Below, piece after piece: positions 43,216-52,411 of a stretch of DNA of 64,000 nucleotides. The translations under genes and the position numbers were made by a program. The notes below the pieces were generated by a model, which saw only the letters and a program-made list of their open reading frames with translations, did not search any database and was not told the DNA's origin. The DNA comes from Flavobacterium hydrophilum (GTDB lineage: Bacteria > Bacteroidota > Bacteroidia > Flavobacteriales > Flavobacteriaceae), in the NCBI RefSeq assembly GCF_003202405.1, contig NZ_QJHL01000003.1, positions 496,001-560,000 of the forward strand, written 5' to 3'. Numbering within the stretch: position 1 is the stretch's first letter; each line of letters begins with the position of its first letter.

Positions 43216-45123
43216 ATGAAAAAACCTTGTTGCGCCTTACTTTTCTTGTTATTTACATTAGTTTCTTCAGCCCAAAAAGGCATTTACCCTATTTCTGCAA
43301 TTAAGGACAGCCTCAAAGAAAATGCCAATGCAATTGTTCGTTTAGATCAGATGGATATTAGGATTGCTTCGCAAAGGAGTATGAATATCAAAACACAAAG
43401 GGTTGTGTCTGTTTTTAATGAAAAAGGATTGAGTGATATTGATGCTTATCAGCATTATGATAAAACAACCACGATAAAAAGTATTGAAGCAATTGTTTAT
43501 GATTCATTTGGCAACGAAATCAAAAAGATTAAACGAAAGGATTTTAGAGATGAAAGTGCTGTAAGCGGCAGTACTCTTTTTTCGGATAATCGCATAGTTT
43601 ATTTAGATTATACACCGGTTTCATATCCTTTTACAATTGTTTATAACAGTGAAACAGAAACTTCAAATACCGCTTTTATACCTCAATGGTATTTTCTGGG
43701 AGGGTATAATCTAAGTGTTGAAAAATGTGTTTTAAACGTCAATTTCCCTGCTGACCTTGGATTTAAAAAGAAAGAATTTCAGTTTTCAGTTTTTAATATT
43801 AAAAAAACAGTAGATACTGATACAAAACTAAGTTATGATGCAGTTAATATTTTAGCTCAAAAATCAGAAGACTATAGTCCGTCTTCCCGAGATCTTTTTC
43901 CGAGAGTTATGATGGGATTAGAAAAGTTTCATTTAGAAGGGGTTGATGGAACAGCTACAACCTGGGAAGCATTTGGAAAATGGTACGGTGATAAAATTCT
44001 AACAGGAACTACTATTTTACCGGAAGAAACTAAAGTTAAAATAAAAGCATTAGTAGGGGACGAAAAAGACCCTGTGAAAAAAGCAAAAATCATATATGAT
44101 TATGTACAGAAAAAATCAAGATATGTAAATATTGCTATTGGTATTGGAGGGTGGAAACCAATGCTTTCAAGTGATGTTGATCGTTTAGGATATGGAGACT
44201 GTAAAGCATTGTCAAATTATACTAAAGCATTATTGCAAGTGGTTGATGTACCTTCTTATAATACAATTTTATATGGTGATCGCTATAAATCAAATATTCA
44301 GTCTGATTTTGTTTCGATGCAGGGGAATCATATGATATTGGCAGTTCCAAATGGTGATGATTATATCTGGTTAGAATGTACGAGTCAGGATGATCCGTTT
44401 GGTTATCAGGGCACTTTTACAGATGACAGAGATGTTTTGGTAGTCAAGCCAGAAGGGGGCGTAATTGTGAGAACTAAAGTATATGAGGACAAAGGAAATA
44501 CTCAAACAGATAAAGGAAGTTATAGTATTGATGAAAATGGTAATTTTTCCGGCCATATTTCAATAATTTCTGAAGGTTCTCAATATAGTTCGAAGTCCAG
44601 AAATGAAATTTTACAGCCTACAGAAAAAGAAACACATTACAAAGAATATCTGAGCAACATCAATAACTTAAAATTAGGAAAAATAACTTTTGCTAATGAT
44701 AAGCAAAATATTCGTTTTACAGAAGATGTGCAGGTAAGTGCAATGAACTATGGCACAATTTCGGCTAATAAAATGATTTTTTTGGTAAACGCTTTCAATC
44801 AAAGTAAAAGCAATGTCAAACGAATAAGAAATCGTAAAAATCCATTCCAAATTCAGCGTGGTTATTTAGATACGGATGAAATCGAGATTAGTCTTCCTGT
44901 TGGTTTTTCGATTGAATTTTTGCCTTCAAATTTCGAGTTAAAAGGAAAATTTGGAGAATATAAAACCGAAATTATCAAAAATGAAAATAATAAACTCACT
45001 TACAAACGCTCCATGTTTTTAAATAAAGGGAAATATTCAAATAAAGAATACGATGAATACCGTCTTTTTATGGAGCAGATATCAAGAAACGATAATGCTA
45101 AAATTATATTAACCAGGAATTAA
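43216..45123 (+). CDS. DUF3857 protein with intact transglutaminase-like core
   Basis: 635 residues, signal peptide (LFTLVSSA then Q). DUF3857 beta-rich domain about 40-230. A transglutaminase-like domain is around 260-420, with Cys in DRLGYGDCKALSNYT (C329) and His in GNHMILAVP (H372). The third position is WLECT (E387 in place of the usual Asp). A beta-rich C-terminal domain follows. The catalytic Cys and His are present, so activity is possible. First of three related genes. Exported to the periplasm or surface. Confidence 0.85.
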   Translation: MKKPCCALLFLLFTLVSSAQKGIYPISAIKDSLKENANAIVRLDQMDIRIASQRSMNIKTQRVVSVFNEKGLSDIDAYQHYDKTTTIKSIEAIVYDSFGNEIKKIKRKDFRDESAVSGSTLFSDNRIVYLDYTPVSYPFTIVYNSETETSNTAFIPQWYFLGGYNLSVEKCVLNVNFPADLGFKKKEFQFSVFNIKKTVDTDTKLSYDAVNILAQKSEDYSPSSRDLFPRVMMGLEKFHLEGVDGTATTWEAFGKWYGDKILTGTTILPEETKVKIKALVGDEKDPVKKAKIIYDYVQKKSRYVNIAIGIGGWKPMLSSDVDRLGYGDCKALSNYTKALLQVVDVPSYNTILYGDRYKSNIQSDFVSMQGNHMILAVPNGDDYIWLECTSQDDPFGYQGTFTDDRDVLVVKPEGGVIVRTKVYEDKGNTQTDKGSYSIDENGNFSGHISIISEGSQYSSKSRNEILQPTEKETHYKEYLSNINNLKLGKITFANDKQNIRFTEDVQVSAMNYGTISANKMIFLVNAFNQSKSNVKRIRNRKNPFQIQRGYLDTDEIEISLPVGFSIEFLPSNFELKGKFGEYKTEIIKNENNKLTYKRSMFLNKGKYSNKEYDEYRLFMEQISRNDNAKIILTRN

Positions 45124-45154
45124 TCAAATAACCAAACTAACCATAACCAACCAA

Positions 45155-47185
45155 ATGAAATTCATTAAATTTTTCAGCTTCTTATTTGTGCTTTTTATTT
45201 TTACGCAAACAACTGCACAAGAATTTAAATTAGGAAAAGTATCTGTCGCAGAATTAGAGCAGAAAAAACATCCCAAAGATTCATCTGCAGCAGCAGCTAT
45301 ATTATATAAAAGAGGGACAGCTACTATTGAGTATAATGAGCAGGATGGCTTTGTTTTAGTGACAAAAGTAGATGCACGTATCAAAATTTATAAAAAGGAA
45401 GGTTATGATTGGGCAAATCAAAGTGTGACCTATTATAATGTAAGTAATGATTCAAGAGAAAAAGTTGATTTTTCGGATGTGAATACTTTTAATTTAGTAA
45501 ATGGTAAAGTTGAAAAAACAAAACTGAAAAGTGACGGTGTCTTTAATGAACAAGTGAATAAATACAGAGGAAGAAAGAAAATTACAATGCCTAATGTAAA
45601 AGAAGGATCGGTATTAGAATACAGTTATACAGTCAGAACATCTAATATTGGGATGATGCGTGACTGGGCTTTTCAAACCAGCATTCCGGTAAATTATTCT
45701 GAATATGTAACCTACATTCCTGAATATTATATTTTTAATGTTAGGCAAAAAGGATATATTTTTCCTAAAGTAACAGCAGGAAAAAACAATAAATCAATTT
45801 TTATAAATTCTAAGGAAAGGTATTCAGTAGGGGGATTTGGAGGTGCAACAAGAACCGAGTTTTCTCAGGATAAAATAGATTACATGGAAGCTGAAACAAC
45901 TTATATTGCGGAAGACTTGCCGGCAATGAAAGAAGAGTCTTTTGTTAATAATATAGATAATTATACCTCGAGTCTGGAACAGGAACTCTCAATGGTAAAG
46001 TTTCCTAATAGTCCGATTAAAACTTTTTCTACAGATTGGAATTCAGTAGCAAAAACAATTTATGAATATGATGATTTTGGTCCGGAATTAAACAAGACTG
46101 GATATTTTGAAGATGATTTAAAAACATTGCTGGCTGGAGTGACAACGCCTGAGGAAAAAATACTGGTTATTTTAAATCACGTCAAATCAAATGTGAAATG
46201 GGACAAATATTATGGTTACAGCTGCGACAAAGGGGTTCGAAAAGCATATCAGGAAAAATCAGGGAATGTAGCTGAAATAAATTTAATGCTGACTGCCATG
46301 TTGCGTCATGCAGGCTTAACTGCAAATCCGGTTTTAGTTAGTACCAGATCTAACGGAGTGGCTTTGTTCCCTAACAGAACAGCTTACAATTATGTAATTG
46401 CAGCTGTTGAAACAGAAAAAGGATATATCCTGTTAGATGCTTCAGATAAACTTTCTGTTCCAAATGTTTTGCCTTTAAGAACTTTAAATTGGTATGGAAG
46501 ACTAATAAGAAAGGACGGAACCTCTGAACAAATTAACTTAATGCCTAAAAAACCATCCAGTGATGTCGTTTTTATGAATTATAGTATTGATGCAGATGGT
46601 AAAGTTACAGGAAAAACCAGAAGACAATGCACAGATTATAATGCTATGATTACCAGAGAAAATATTCTTAGCAGCAAAGAAGATGAATATCTGGAAAAAC
46701 TCGAAAACCAAAATAATAAAATAGAAATCAGCGAGTACTCAAAGATAAATGAAAAAGATATTTTAATGCCCATCGTAGAAACGTATTCATTTACAGGAAA
46801 TGATTTATGTGAAGTGATAGGAGGAAAAATTTATGTTAGTCCAATGTTGTTTTTTGCCAATGAAAAAAATCCTTTTAATCAGGAAACAAGAGAATATCCG
46901 GTTGATTTTGGATTTCCTTTTTTGGATAAATACAATATAACAATTAAGATCCCTGATGGATTTGCTGTTGAAACATTACCTGTTCCGGTTGCTGTTAATA
47001 TGGAAGATAACTTAGGGACTTTCAAATTTAATATCGCTGTTAGCGAAAATAATACACTTCAAATGATAATTTCACATCAAATTAACGAAGCAATTGTGTC
47101 CACAGAGCAATACGAAATGCTCAAAGATTATTACAAGGCAATGATTGCAAAAGAAAGTGAGAAAATTGTTTTAAAGAAAATTTAA
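45155..47185 (+). CDS. DUF3857 protein with degenerate transglutaminase site (copy 2)
   Basis: 676 residues. Signal peptide ending TTAQ, then EFKLGKVSVAELEQKKHPKDSSA. Domain order as in the preceding gene, but the catalytic region reads EKSGNVAEINLMLTAML where the active paralogue has YGDCKALSNY. The nucleophile position is V372, and the His position is Y413 (YNYVIAAV). Asp428 is kept. It therefore cannot be a transglutaminase of the usual kind, but the fold and the DUF3857 domain are intact. Closely similar to the next gene, with start and stop three bases apart. Probably exported, with a binding rather than enzymatic role. Confidence 0.85.
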   Translation: MKFIKFFSFLFVLFIFTQTTAQEFKLGKVSVAELEQKKHPKDSSAAAAILYKRGTATIEYNEQDGFVLVTKVDARIKIYKKEGYDWANQSVTYYNVSNDSREKVDFSDVNTFNLVNGKVEKTKLKSDGVFNEQVNKYRGRKKITMPNVKEGSVLEYSYTVRTSNIGMMRDWAFQTSIPVNYSEYVTYIPEYYIFNVRQKGYIFPKVTAGKNNKSIFINSKERYSVGGFGGATRTEFSQDKIDYMEAETTYIAEDLPAMKEESFVNNIDNYTSSLEQELSMVKFPNSPIKTFSTDWNSVAKTIYEYDDFGPELNKTGYFEDDLKTLLAGVTTPEEKILVILNHVKSNVKWDKYYGYSCDKGVRKAYQEKSGNVAEINLMLTAMLRHAGLTANPVLVSTRSNGVALFPNRTAYNYVIAAVETEKGYILLDASDKLSVPNVLPLRTLNWYGRLIRKDGTSEQINLMPKKPSSDVVFMNYSIDADGKVTGKTRRQCTDYNAMITRENILSSKEDEYLEKLENQNNKIEISEYSKINEKDILMPIVETYSFTGNDLCEVIGGKIYVSPMLFFANEKNPFNQETREYPVDFGFPFLDKYNITIKIPDGFAVETLPVPVAVNMEDNLGTFKFNIAVSENNTLQMIISHQINEAIVSTEQYEMLKDYYKAMIAKESEKIVLKKI

Positions 47186-47188
47186 AAA

Positions 47189-49180
47189 ATGATATTACGT
47201 ACAATAATTATTTCAATAGTATTAATTTTTACTTCTATAAAAAGCAATGCCCAAAATTATGAGTTAGGAAAGGTAACAATTGAGCAATTACAGGAAAAAG
47301 TTAATCCAAAAGATACAACTGCTCCTGCAGCAATATTGTTCAAGAAAGCGAAAACTTTTTTTACCTACGATATAAAATCTGGCTTTACAGCAAGTCATGT
47401 TTATGAGTATAAAATAAAGATCTATAAAAAGGAAGGATTAAGCTGGGCCGATCAAAAGGTTCGTTTTTATATTGGTTACGAAAATATAAAAGAAGATTAT
47501 TTAGAATTTTCAAATGCAATTACTTATAATCTTGAAAATGGGAAAATTGTAAAAACCAAATTAGACGGTCAGGGAACTTTTAAAAATAATGTAAATAAAT
47601 ACTGGAAAGAGAAAGCAATTACTTTGCCCAACGTAAAAGCTGGTTCTGTGATAGAATTTAAATACATTTTAAAATCTGAAAATCTCGTAAAGTTTCCGGA
47701 TTTTAAATGCCAGTATGAAATTCCTGTTAACTATTTCGAATATAAAACAGAAATCCCTGAATTTTATATTTACAAGCCAATATTAATAGGAGGCTTGCCA
47801 TTAGAATTAGATTCTAAATTAGTCAATGGCAGCCAGAGCTATGATAACGAACATCATCAAATGGAGACATTCAGATACCAACAAATCAATGCATTTTACT
47901 CTGGTAAAGATATTCCGGCTTTGACAAATGAACCTTATGTAAATAATGTTGAAAATTACAAAGGCTCGATTAAACATGAACTGGAAAGAGTTAGAATGCC
48001 TGAAAAACCTGTTAAAGACTACTCTCTAACATGGGAAGGAGTGGCGACCACAATTTTTAAAGATGAAGATTTCGGAAAAGAGCTTAATGAAAGAAACTTT
48101 TTATTAGAAGACTTAAAGAGTCTATTAAGTAATGTTGAAGATAAAGATGAAAAAATTAATATCATTTTTAAATTCGTTCAAAATAAAATGAATTGGAATG
48201 ATGAGAATGGTTATTATACGGATAAGGGAGTTATAAAAGCATATAAGGATCAAACCGGAAATGTAGCCGAAATAAATTTTATTTTAATAAATATGTTGAG
48301 GTTCGCCGGAATAAATGCAAATCCGGTACTGGTTAGTACAATAGAGAATGGAATACCTGTATATCCAACAAGAACAGGTTTTAATTATGTTATTGCTGCA
48401 ATTGAAAAGGATGGAAAACAAATTTTACTGGATGCATCACATAAATTTACATCACCAGATATTTTACCATTAAATGTTTTAAACTGGAAAGGAAGGTTGA
48501 TAAAATCAGACGGAATTTCAGAAGAAATTAATTTGGAACCAAAAACACCGTCCAGAGAGATTTCAAATTTAGTGGTAAAGATGGATTCTCAGGGAAAAAT
48601 AGAAGGGAAGGTCAGAATTCAAAAAACAGATTACGATGCATACCGCTTTAGAATTGAAAATGCCAATAAAAATCAAGAAGATTATCTGGAAAAATTAGAA
48701 CAAAATTTGGGTGATCTTAAAATTTTAAATTATATAGTCGAAAATAAAAAGACAAATTTAGCTAATCCTGTTATGGAAACTTTTGCTTTTGAAACTGAAA
48801 ATCAATCTGAAATTATTGGAAATAAAATTTTTGTCAACCCGATGTTGTTTTTTGCAAGAACCAAAAACCCTTTTAATCAGGATAAAAGACAAATGCCAGT
48901 TTATTTTGGATATCCAACTCAGGAAAAATTTAATTTGAATTTAGAAATTCCGGAAGGATATACAGTTGAATCATTGCCAACTCCTCTTAAAATTGCATCT
49001 GAAGATAAAAAAATCGTTTATCTTTTTAATATTTCTTATGAGGGCAATAAAGTTCAGATAATTAGCTTAACAGAAATTAACGATAGTTATTTTTCAGCTG
49101 ATCAGTATAATGGATTAAAAGAGATTTTTCAAAAAATCATTGTAAGTCAAAGTCAAAAAATTGTTCTTAAAAAAGTATAG
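47189..49180 (+). CDS. DUF3857 protein with degenerate transglutaminase site (copy 3)
   Basis: 663 residues, tandem paralogue of the preceding gene. Shared features are the opening ELGKVTIEQLQEKVNPKDTT, the core SGDGxx-like region replaced by TGNVAEINFILINML, and FNYVIAAIEKDGKQILLDAS, where the Cys and His positions are again Val and Tyr. The signal peptide ends SNAQ. The stop is three bases before a MazG-like gene, so transcription continues. The matched loss of the same two catalytic residues in both copies indicates that the degenerate form duplicated, not that each decayed separately. Confidence 0.85.
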   Translation: MILRTIIISIVLIFTSIKSNAQNYELGKVTIEQLQEKVNPKDTTAPAAILFKKAKTFFTYDIKSGFTASHVYEYKIKIYKKEGLSWADQKVRFYIGYENIKEDYLEFSNAITYNLENGKIVKTKLDGQGTFKNNVNKYWKEKAITLPNVKAGSVIEFKYILKSENLVKFPDFKCQYEIPVNYFEYKTEIPEFYIYKPILIGGLPLELDSKLVNGSQSYDNEHHQMETFRYQQINAFYSGKDIPALTNEPYVNNVENYKGSIKHELERVRMPEKPVKDYSLTWEGVATTIFKDEDFGKELNERNFLLEDLKSLLSNVEDKDEKINIIFKFVQNKMNWNDENGYYTDKGVIKAYKDQTGNVAEINFILINMLRFAGINANPVLVSTIENGIPVYPTRTGFNYVIAAIEKDGKQILLDASHKFTSPDILPLNVLNWKGRLIKSDGISEEINLEPKTPSREISNLVVKMDSQGKIEGKVRIQKTDYDAYRFRIENANKNQEDYLEKLEQNLGDLKILNYIVENKKTNLANPVMETFAFETENQSEIIGNKIFVNPMLFFARTKNPFNQDKRQMPVYFGYPTQEKFNLNLEIPEGYTVESLPTPLKIASEDKKIVYLFNISYEGNKVQIISLTEINDSYFSADQYNGLKEIFQKIIVSQSQKIVLKKV

Positions 49181-49183
49181 AAT

Positions 49184-49510
49184 ATGGATTTAAAAAATGC
49201 ACAATTAGACGTTGACACCTGGATAAAAGAACACGGTGTCCGCTATTTTAACGAATTAACCAATATGGCCCAGCTCACAGAAGAAGTAGGTGAAGTTGCC
49301 CGGATTATTGCCCGCAGATATGGGGAACAATCTGAAAAGGAAAGTGATAAAAACAAAGACCTGGGCGAAGAACTGGCAGATGTTGTCTTTGTGGTTTTAT
49401 GCCTGGCCAATCAAACGGGTATCGATTTACAGGCTGCTTTTGACAAAAAAATGGATTTAAAATCCGTTAGGGATAAAGATCGTCACAAAAACAACGATAA
49501 ACTGAAATAA
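49184..49510 (+). CDS. MazG-like nucleotide pyrophosphohydrolase
   Basis: 108 residues. One MazG/all-alpha NTP pyrophosphatase domain. AQLTEEVGEVARIIARRYG and DLGEELADVVFVVLCLANQTG give the E-x-x-E ... E-x-x-D metal-binding set. Hydrolyses NTPs or dNTPs to monophosphates, perhaps cleaning damaged nucleotides. Small-version enzyme, cytoplasmic. It starts three bases after the DUF3857 gene, so co-transcription is expected, though functional linkage is doubtful. Confidence 0.9.
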   Translation: MDLKNAQLDVDTWIKEHGVRYFNELTNMAQLTEEVGEVARIIARRYGEQSEKESDKNKDLGEELADVVFVVLCLANQTGIDLQAAFDKKMDLKSVRDKDRHKNNDKLK

Positions 49511-49526
49511 TTGTGAAATATCACTC

Positions 49527-49638
49527 ATAAGTTTTGAATTATGAGTTTTGAATTTTGAATTATGAATGGGGAGTGGTAAATTGCGCGTCTGAATTATGTT
49601 TCTAATTATTCATAATTCATAATTTACAACTTATAATT
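49527..49638. repeat. Imperfect inverted-repeat element without a gene
   Basis: The left arm (49527-49567; ATAAGTTTTGAATTATGAG...) and right arm (49603-49638; TAATTATTCATAATTCATAATT...) are imperfect reverse complements built of TTGAATTATGAAT units. The core of about 35 bases holds no reading frame. It lies directly before aroA and resembles the arms of the cassette at 42272. Confidence 0.55.
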
Positions 49639-49644
49639 AAAAAA

Positions 49645-50868
49645 ATGAATTTAGTACTTCAAACCAATCATAAAAATTTACAAGGCCAGATTGCGGTTAC
49701 AGGATCAAAAAGCGAAACCAATCGTTTATTGCTGCTAAAAGCGCTGTTCCCAAATATTACACTTGCCAATACTTCCAATTCTGATGACAGCGAGGTAATG
49801 CAAAAAGCCCTTATTGGTAATGATGAGATTGTTGATATTCATCATGCCGGAACAGCGATGCGTTTTTTGACTGCTTATTTTGCTGTAAACGAAGGAAGAG
49901 AAGTAGTAATGACAGGTTCAAGCAGAATGCAGGAGCGTCCAATTAAAATTCTCGTGGAAGCTTTGGCACAATTAGGTGTTGAAATTTCATATGAAAAAGA
50001 AGAAGGATATCCGCCAATCAGAATCAAAGGAAAAAAAGTAACTGCTTCAAAAGTGAGCTTAGCGGCAAACGTAAGCAGCCAGTATATTTCGGCACTTTTA
50101 TTAGTGGCTTCAAAATTAGAGAATGGTTTAGAATTAACTTTAGAGGGAGAAATCACTTCGATTCCATATATCAAAATGACTTTGGCTTTGCTGAATGATT
50201 TGGATATTCAAACCAGTTTTGAAGGAAACGTAATTAAAGTGCATCCAAAAGAAGCTGTTGCTTCAAAAGAAATGGTTGTAGAATCTGACTGGAGTTCGGC
50301 TTCTTACTTTTTTAGTCTGGTTGCTTTGGCAGATACAGCATCCATAACTTTGAGCAGTTATAAAGAAAATAGTTTACAGGGAGATTCTGCTTTAGTATCT
50401 ATTTATGAAAAAATGGGTGTCAAAACGACTTTCGAAGGAAATAAAATGACTCTGGTAAAACAACCTGATTTTAAATTTGAAACCGTAAATTTTGACCTGA
50501 ATAATACGCCTGATATTGCACAAACTATTGTTGTTACCTGTTTAGGTTTAGGAATTGGGTGTCATTTAACAGGTTTACATACTCTAAAAATTAAAGAGAC
50601 AGACAGGCTTGAAGCACTCCGAATTGAGCTTACAAAATTAGGGGCCAATATTTCGGTAACTAATGACAGTCTAACTTTAGGACTTTCCGAAAAAATTAAT
50701 CATAATGTAAAAATAGCTACTTATAACGATCACCGTATGGCGATGGCATTTGCTCCTTTAGCATTAAAAGTGCCAATTATTATCGAAAATGCTGAGGTAG
50801 TTTCAAAATCATACCCGGATTTTTGGAATGATTTAAAAGAATTAAATTTCGAAATATCAGAATTGTAA
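49645..50868 (+). CDS. aroA: 3-phosphoshikimate 1-carboxyvinyltransferase (EPSP synthase)
   Basis: Adds the enolpyruvyl group to shikimate 3-phosphate in the shikimate pathway. 407 residues with the two-lobed fold. Near the N terminus VTGSKSETNRLLLLKAL (substrate Lys/Ser/Arg). DIHHAGTAMRFLTAYFA and MTGSSRMQERPI carry the PEP and shikimate contacts. DLNNTPDIAQTIVVTCLG has the catalytic Asp. KIKETDRLEALRIELTKLG and YNDHRMAMAFAPLAL (with SYPDFW near the end) follow. Terminator after it. It supplies the aromatic operon far upstream, but is not in that operon. Confidence 0.95.
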   Translation: MNLVLQTNHKNLQGQIAVTGSKSETNRLLLLKALFPNITLANTSNSDDSEVMQKALIGNDEIVDIHHAGTAMRFLTAYFAVNEGREVVMTGSSRMQERPIKILVEALAQLGVEISYEKEEGYPPIRIKGKKVTASKVSLAANVSSQYISALLLVASKLENGLELTLEGEITSIPYIKMTLALLNDLDIQTSFEGNVIKVHPKEAVASKEMVVESDWSSASYFFSLVALADTASITLSSYKENSLQGDSALVSIYEKMGVKTTFEGNKMTLVKQPDFKFETVNFDLNNTPDIAQTIVVTCLGLGIGCHLTGLHTLKIKETDRLEALRIELTKLGANISVTNDSLTLGLSEKINHNVKIATYNDHRMAMAFAPLALKVPIIIENAEVVSKSYPDFWNDLKELNFEISEL

Positions 50869-50926
50869 AAATTCTTTACCATATGATCTAAGTTCTTTTT
50901 AAATAGAATGATCTTAAAATTTATAT

Positions 50927-50956
50927 AACCTTCAGTTTCAACTGAAGGTTTTTTTT
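50927..50956 (+). terminator. Terminator of aroA
   Basis: Perfect stem AACCTTCAG / CTGAAGGTT (50927-50935 and 50942-50950) around TTTCAA, followed by a run of T to 50956. Confidence 0.93.
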
Positions 50957-50996
50957 GTGAGCTATTTCGGCATTAACCAAATCAACACTCCAAATT

Positions 50997-51027
50997 AATG
51001 AACTTATATCACTTATATGGTAAAAAA
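50997..51027 (+). repeat. Second copy of the 31-base interspersed repeat
   Basis: Identical over 31 bases (begins AATGAACTTATATCACTT) to 1077-1107. Here it stands alone without an inverted partner, between the aroA terminator and the queA promoter. The rest of this 319-base gap holds nothing else apart from the promoter. Confidence 0.9.
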
Positions 51028-51091
51028 TCATTTTTTATGATCTTCAAAAGCTCAGTAAATCAACGACTTTTGAAAATAAACAGTAAAACAC

Positions 51092-51123
51092 TTGACAACG
51101 CCTATCTCACAATCGTATATTTG
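51092..51123 (+). promoter_or_regulatory. Promoter of queA
   Basis: TTG at 51092-51094 and a perfect TATATTTG at 51116-51123 are 21 bases apart, about 65 bases before the queA start. Confidence 0.65.
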
Positions 51124-51187
51124 CAGGCGATTTAAATTTTTAGGTACATAAATCTAAAATAGATATTTTAAAATCTTATATTCCAAT

Positions 51188-52237
51188 ATGAAATTATCAC
51201 ACTTCAATTTCAACTTACCGAAAGAACTTTTAGCAGAATTCCCGGCAGAAAACAGAGATGAGTCTCGTTTGATGGTAATTGACCGAAAAAAACAAACTAT
51301 AGAACATAAAATGTTTAAAGATGTTATCAATTATTTTGATGACGGAGACGTTTTGATCCTTAACAATACTAAAGTTTTTCCTGCCCGTTTGTACGGAAAC
51401 AAAGAAAAAACAGGAGCCAGAATCGAAGTTTTCTTATTAAGAGAATTAAATTCAGAACAGCGTCTTTGGGATGTTTTGGTTGATCCGGCACGTAAAATCA
51501 GAATTGGTAATAAACTTTATTTTGGTGATGATGATTCGTTAGTGGCTGAGGTAATTGACAACACAACTTCTCGTGGTAGAACCTTACGTTTTTTATATGA
51601 TGGTTCTTATGAAGAATTCAGAAATAAACTGACAGAATTAGGAGAAACTCCGATTCCGAAATACATCAATAGAGAGGTTACTGCTGAAGATGCAGAAAGA
51701 TACCAGACTATTTACGCAAAAGAAGAAGGAGCGGTAGCAGCACCAACTGCAGGTTTACACTTCTCAAAACATCTTTTGAAAAAACTGGAAATTAAAGGCG
51801 TTAATTTTGCAGAAGTAACACTTCACGTAGGTCTTGGAACTTTTAACCCGGTTGAGGTTGAAGATTTATCGAAGCACAAAATGGATTCAGAAGAATTGAT
51901 TATCAATCAGGCTGCCTGCGATGTTGTGAATGAAGCTAAAGGAAAGAAAAAACGTATTTGTGCGGTAGGAACTACTTCAATGCGTGCTATTGAAAGCTCT
52001 GTTTCATCGCAAAGCACTTTAAATCCTTATGAAGGATGGACAAATAAGTTTATTTTTCCTCCTCATGATTTTAGCATTGCAAACTGTATGATTACAAATT
52101 TCCACACACCCAAATCAACATTATTAATGATGATTTCAGCTTTTTGTGGACATGATTTAATGAAAAAAGCTTATGAAGAAGCGATTAAAGAAGAATATAA
52201 GTTTTATTCTTACGGAGATGCTATGTTAATTCTATAA
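51188..52237 (+). CDS. queA: S-adenosylmethionine:tRNA ribosyltransferase-isomerase
   Basis: Adds the epoxycyclopentanediol group to preQ1 in tRNA, in queuosine synthesis. 349 residues, the usual length. Conserved: FPAENRDESRLMVIDRK, DVLILNNTKVFPARLYG, GAVAAPTAGLHFS (signature PTAGLHF), EVTLHVGLGTFNPV, GTTSMRAIES and MITNFHTPKSTLLMMISAF. Cytoplasmic. Standalone gene with its own promoter and terminator. Confidence 0.96.
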   Translation: MKLSHFNFNLPKELLAEFPAENRDESRLMVIDRKKQTIEHKMFKDVINYFDDGDVLILNNTKVFPARLYGNKEKTGARIEVFLLRELNSEQRLWDVLVDPARKIRIGNKLYFGDDDSLVAEVIDNTTSRGRTLRFLYDGSYEEFRNKLTELGETPIPKYINREVTAEDAERYQTIYAKEEGAVAAPTAGLHFSKHLLKKLEIKGVNFAEVTLHVGLGTFNPVEVEDLSKHKMDSEELIINQAACDVVNEAKGKKKRICAVGTTSMRAIESSVSSQSTLNPYEGWTNKFIFPPHDFSIANCMITNFHTPKSTLLMMISAFCGHDLMKKAYEEAIKEEYKFYSYGDAMLIL

Positions 52238-52261
52238 TCGGAGTTAATTTTTCAATATAAG

Positions 52262-52294
52262 AACCCGACAGTTTTTTGAAACTTGTCGGGTTTT
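52262..52294 (+). terminator. Terminator of queA
   Basis: Stem AACCCGACA / TGTCGGGTT (52262-52270 and 52284-52292) followed by TTTT. Almost the same sequence as the fbp terminator at 12272. Confidence 0.9.
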
Positions 52295-52329
52295 CTGTTT
52301 TTATAGATGTTTCAGGTTTCAAGTTCCAG

Positions 52330-52361
52330 GTTTCATGTTAAGATAACTTGAAACATGAAAC
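52330..52361. repeat. Short inverted repeat of GTTTCA units
   Basis: GTTTCATGTT (52330-52339) and AACATGAAAC (52352-52361) form a 10-bp stem in a stretch built of GTTTCAAGTT/GTTTCATGTT units. It is upstream of kynU. Confidence 0.55.
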
Positions 52362-52411
52362 TTTAAACAAAACAAACAAAATTTGTTATTTTAGCATTAA
52401 AAACAACAACA

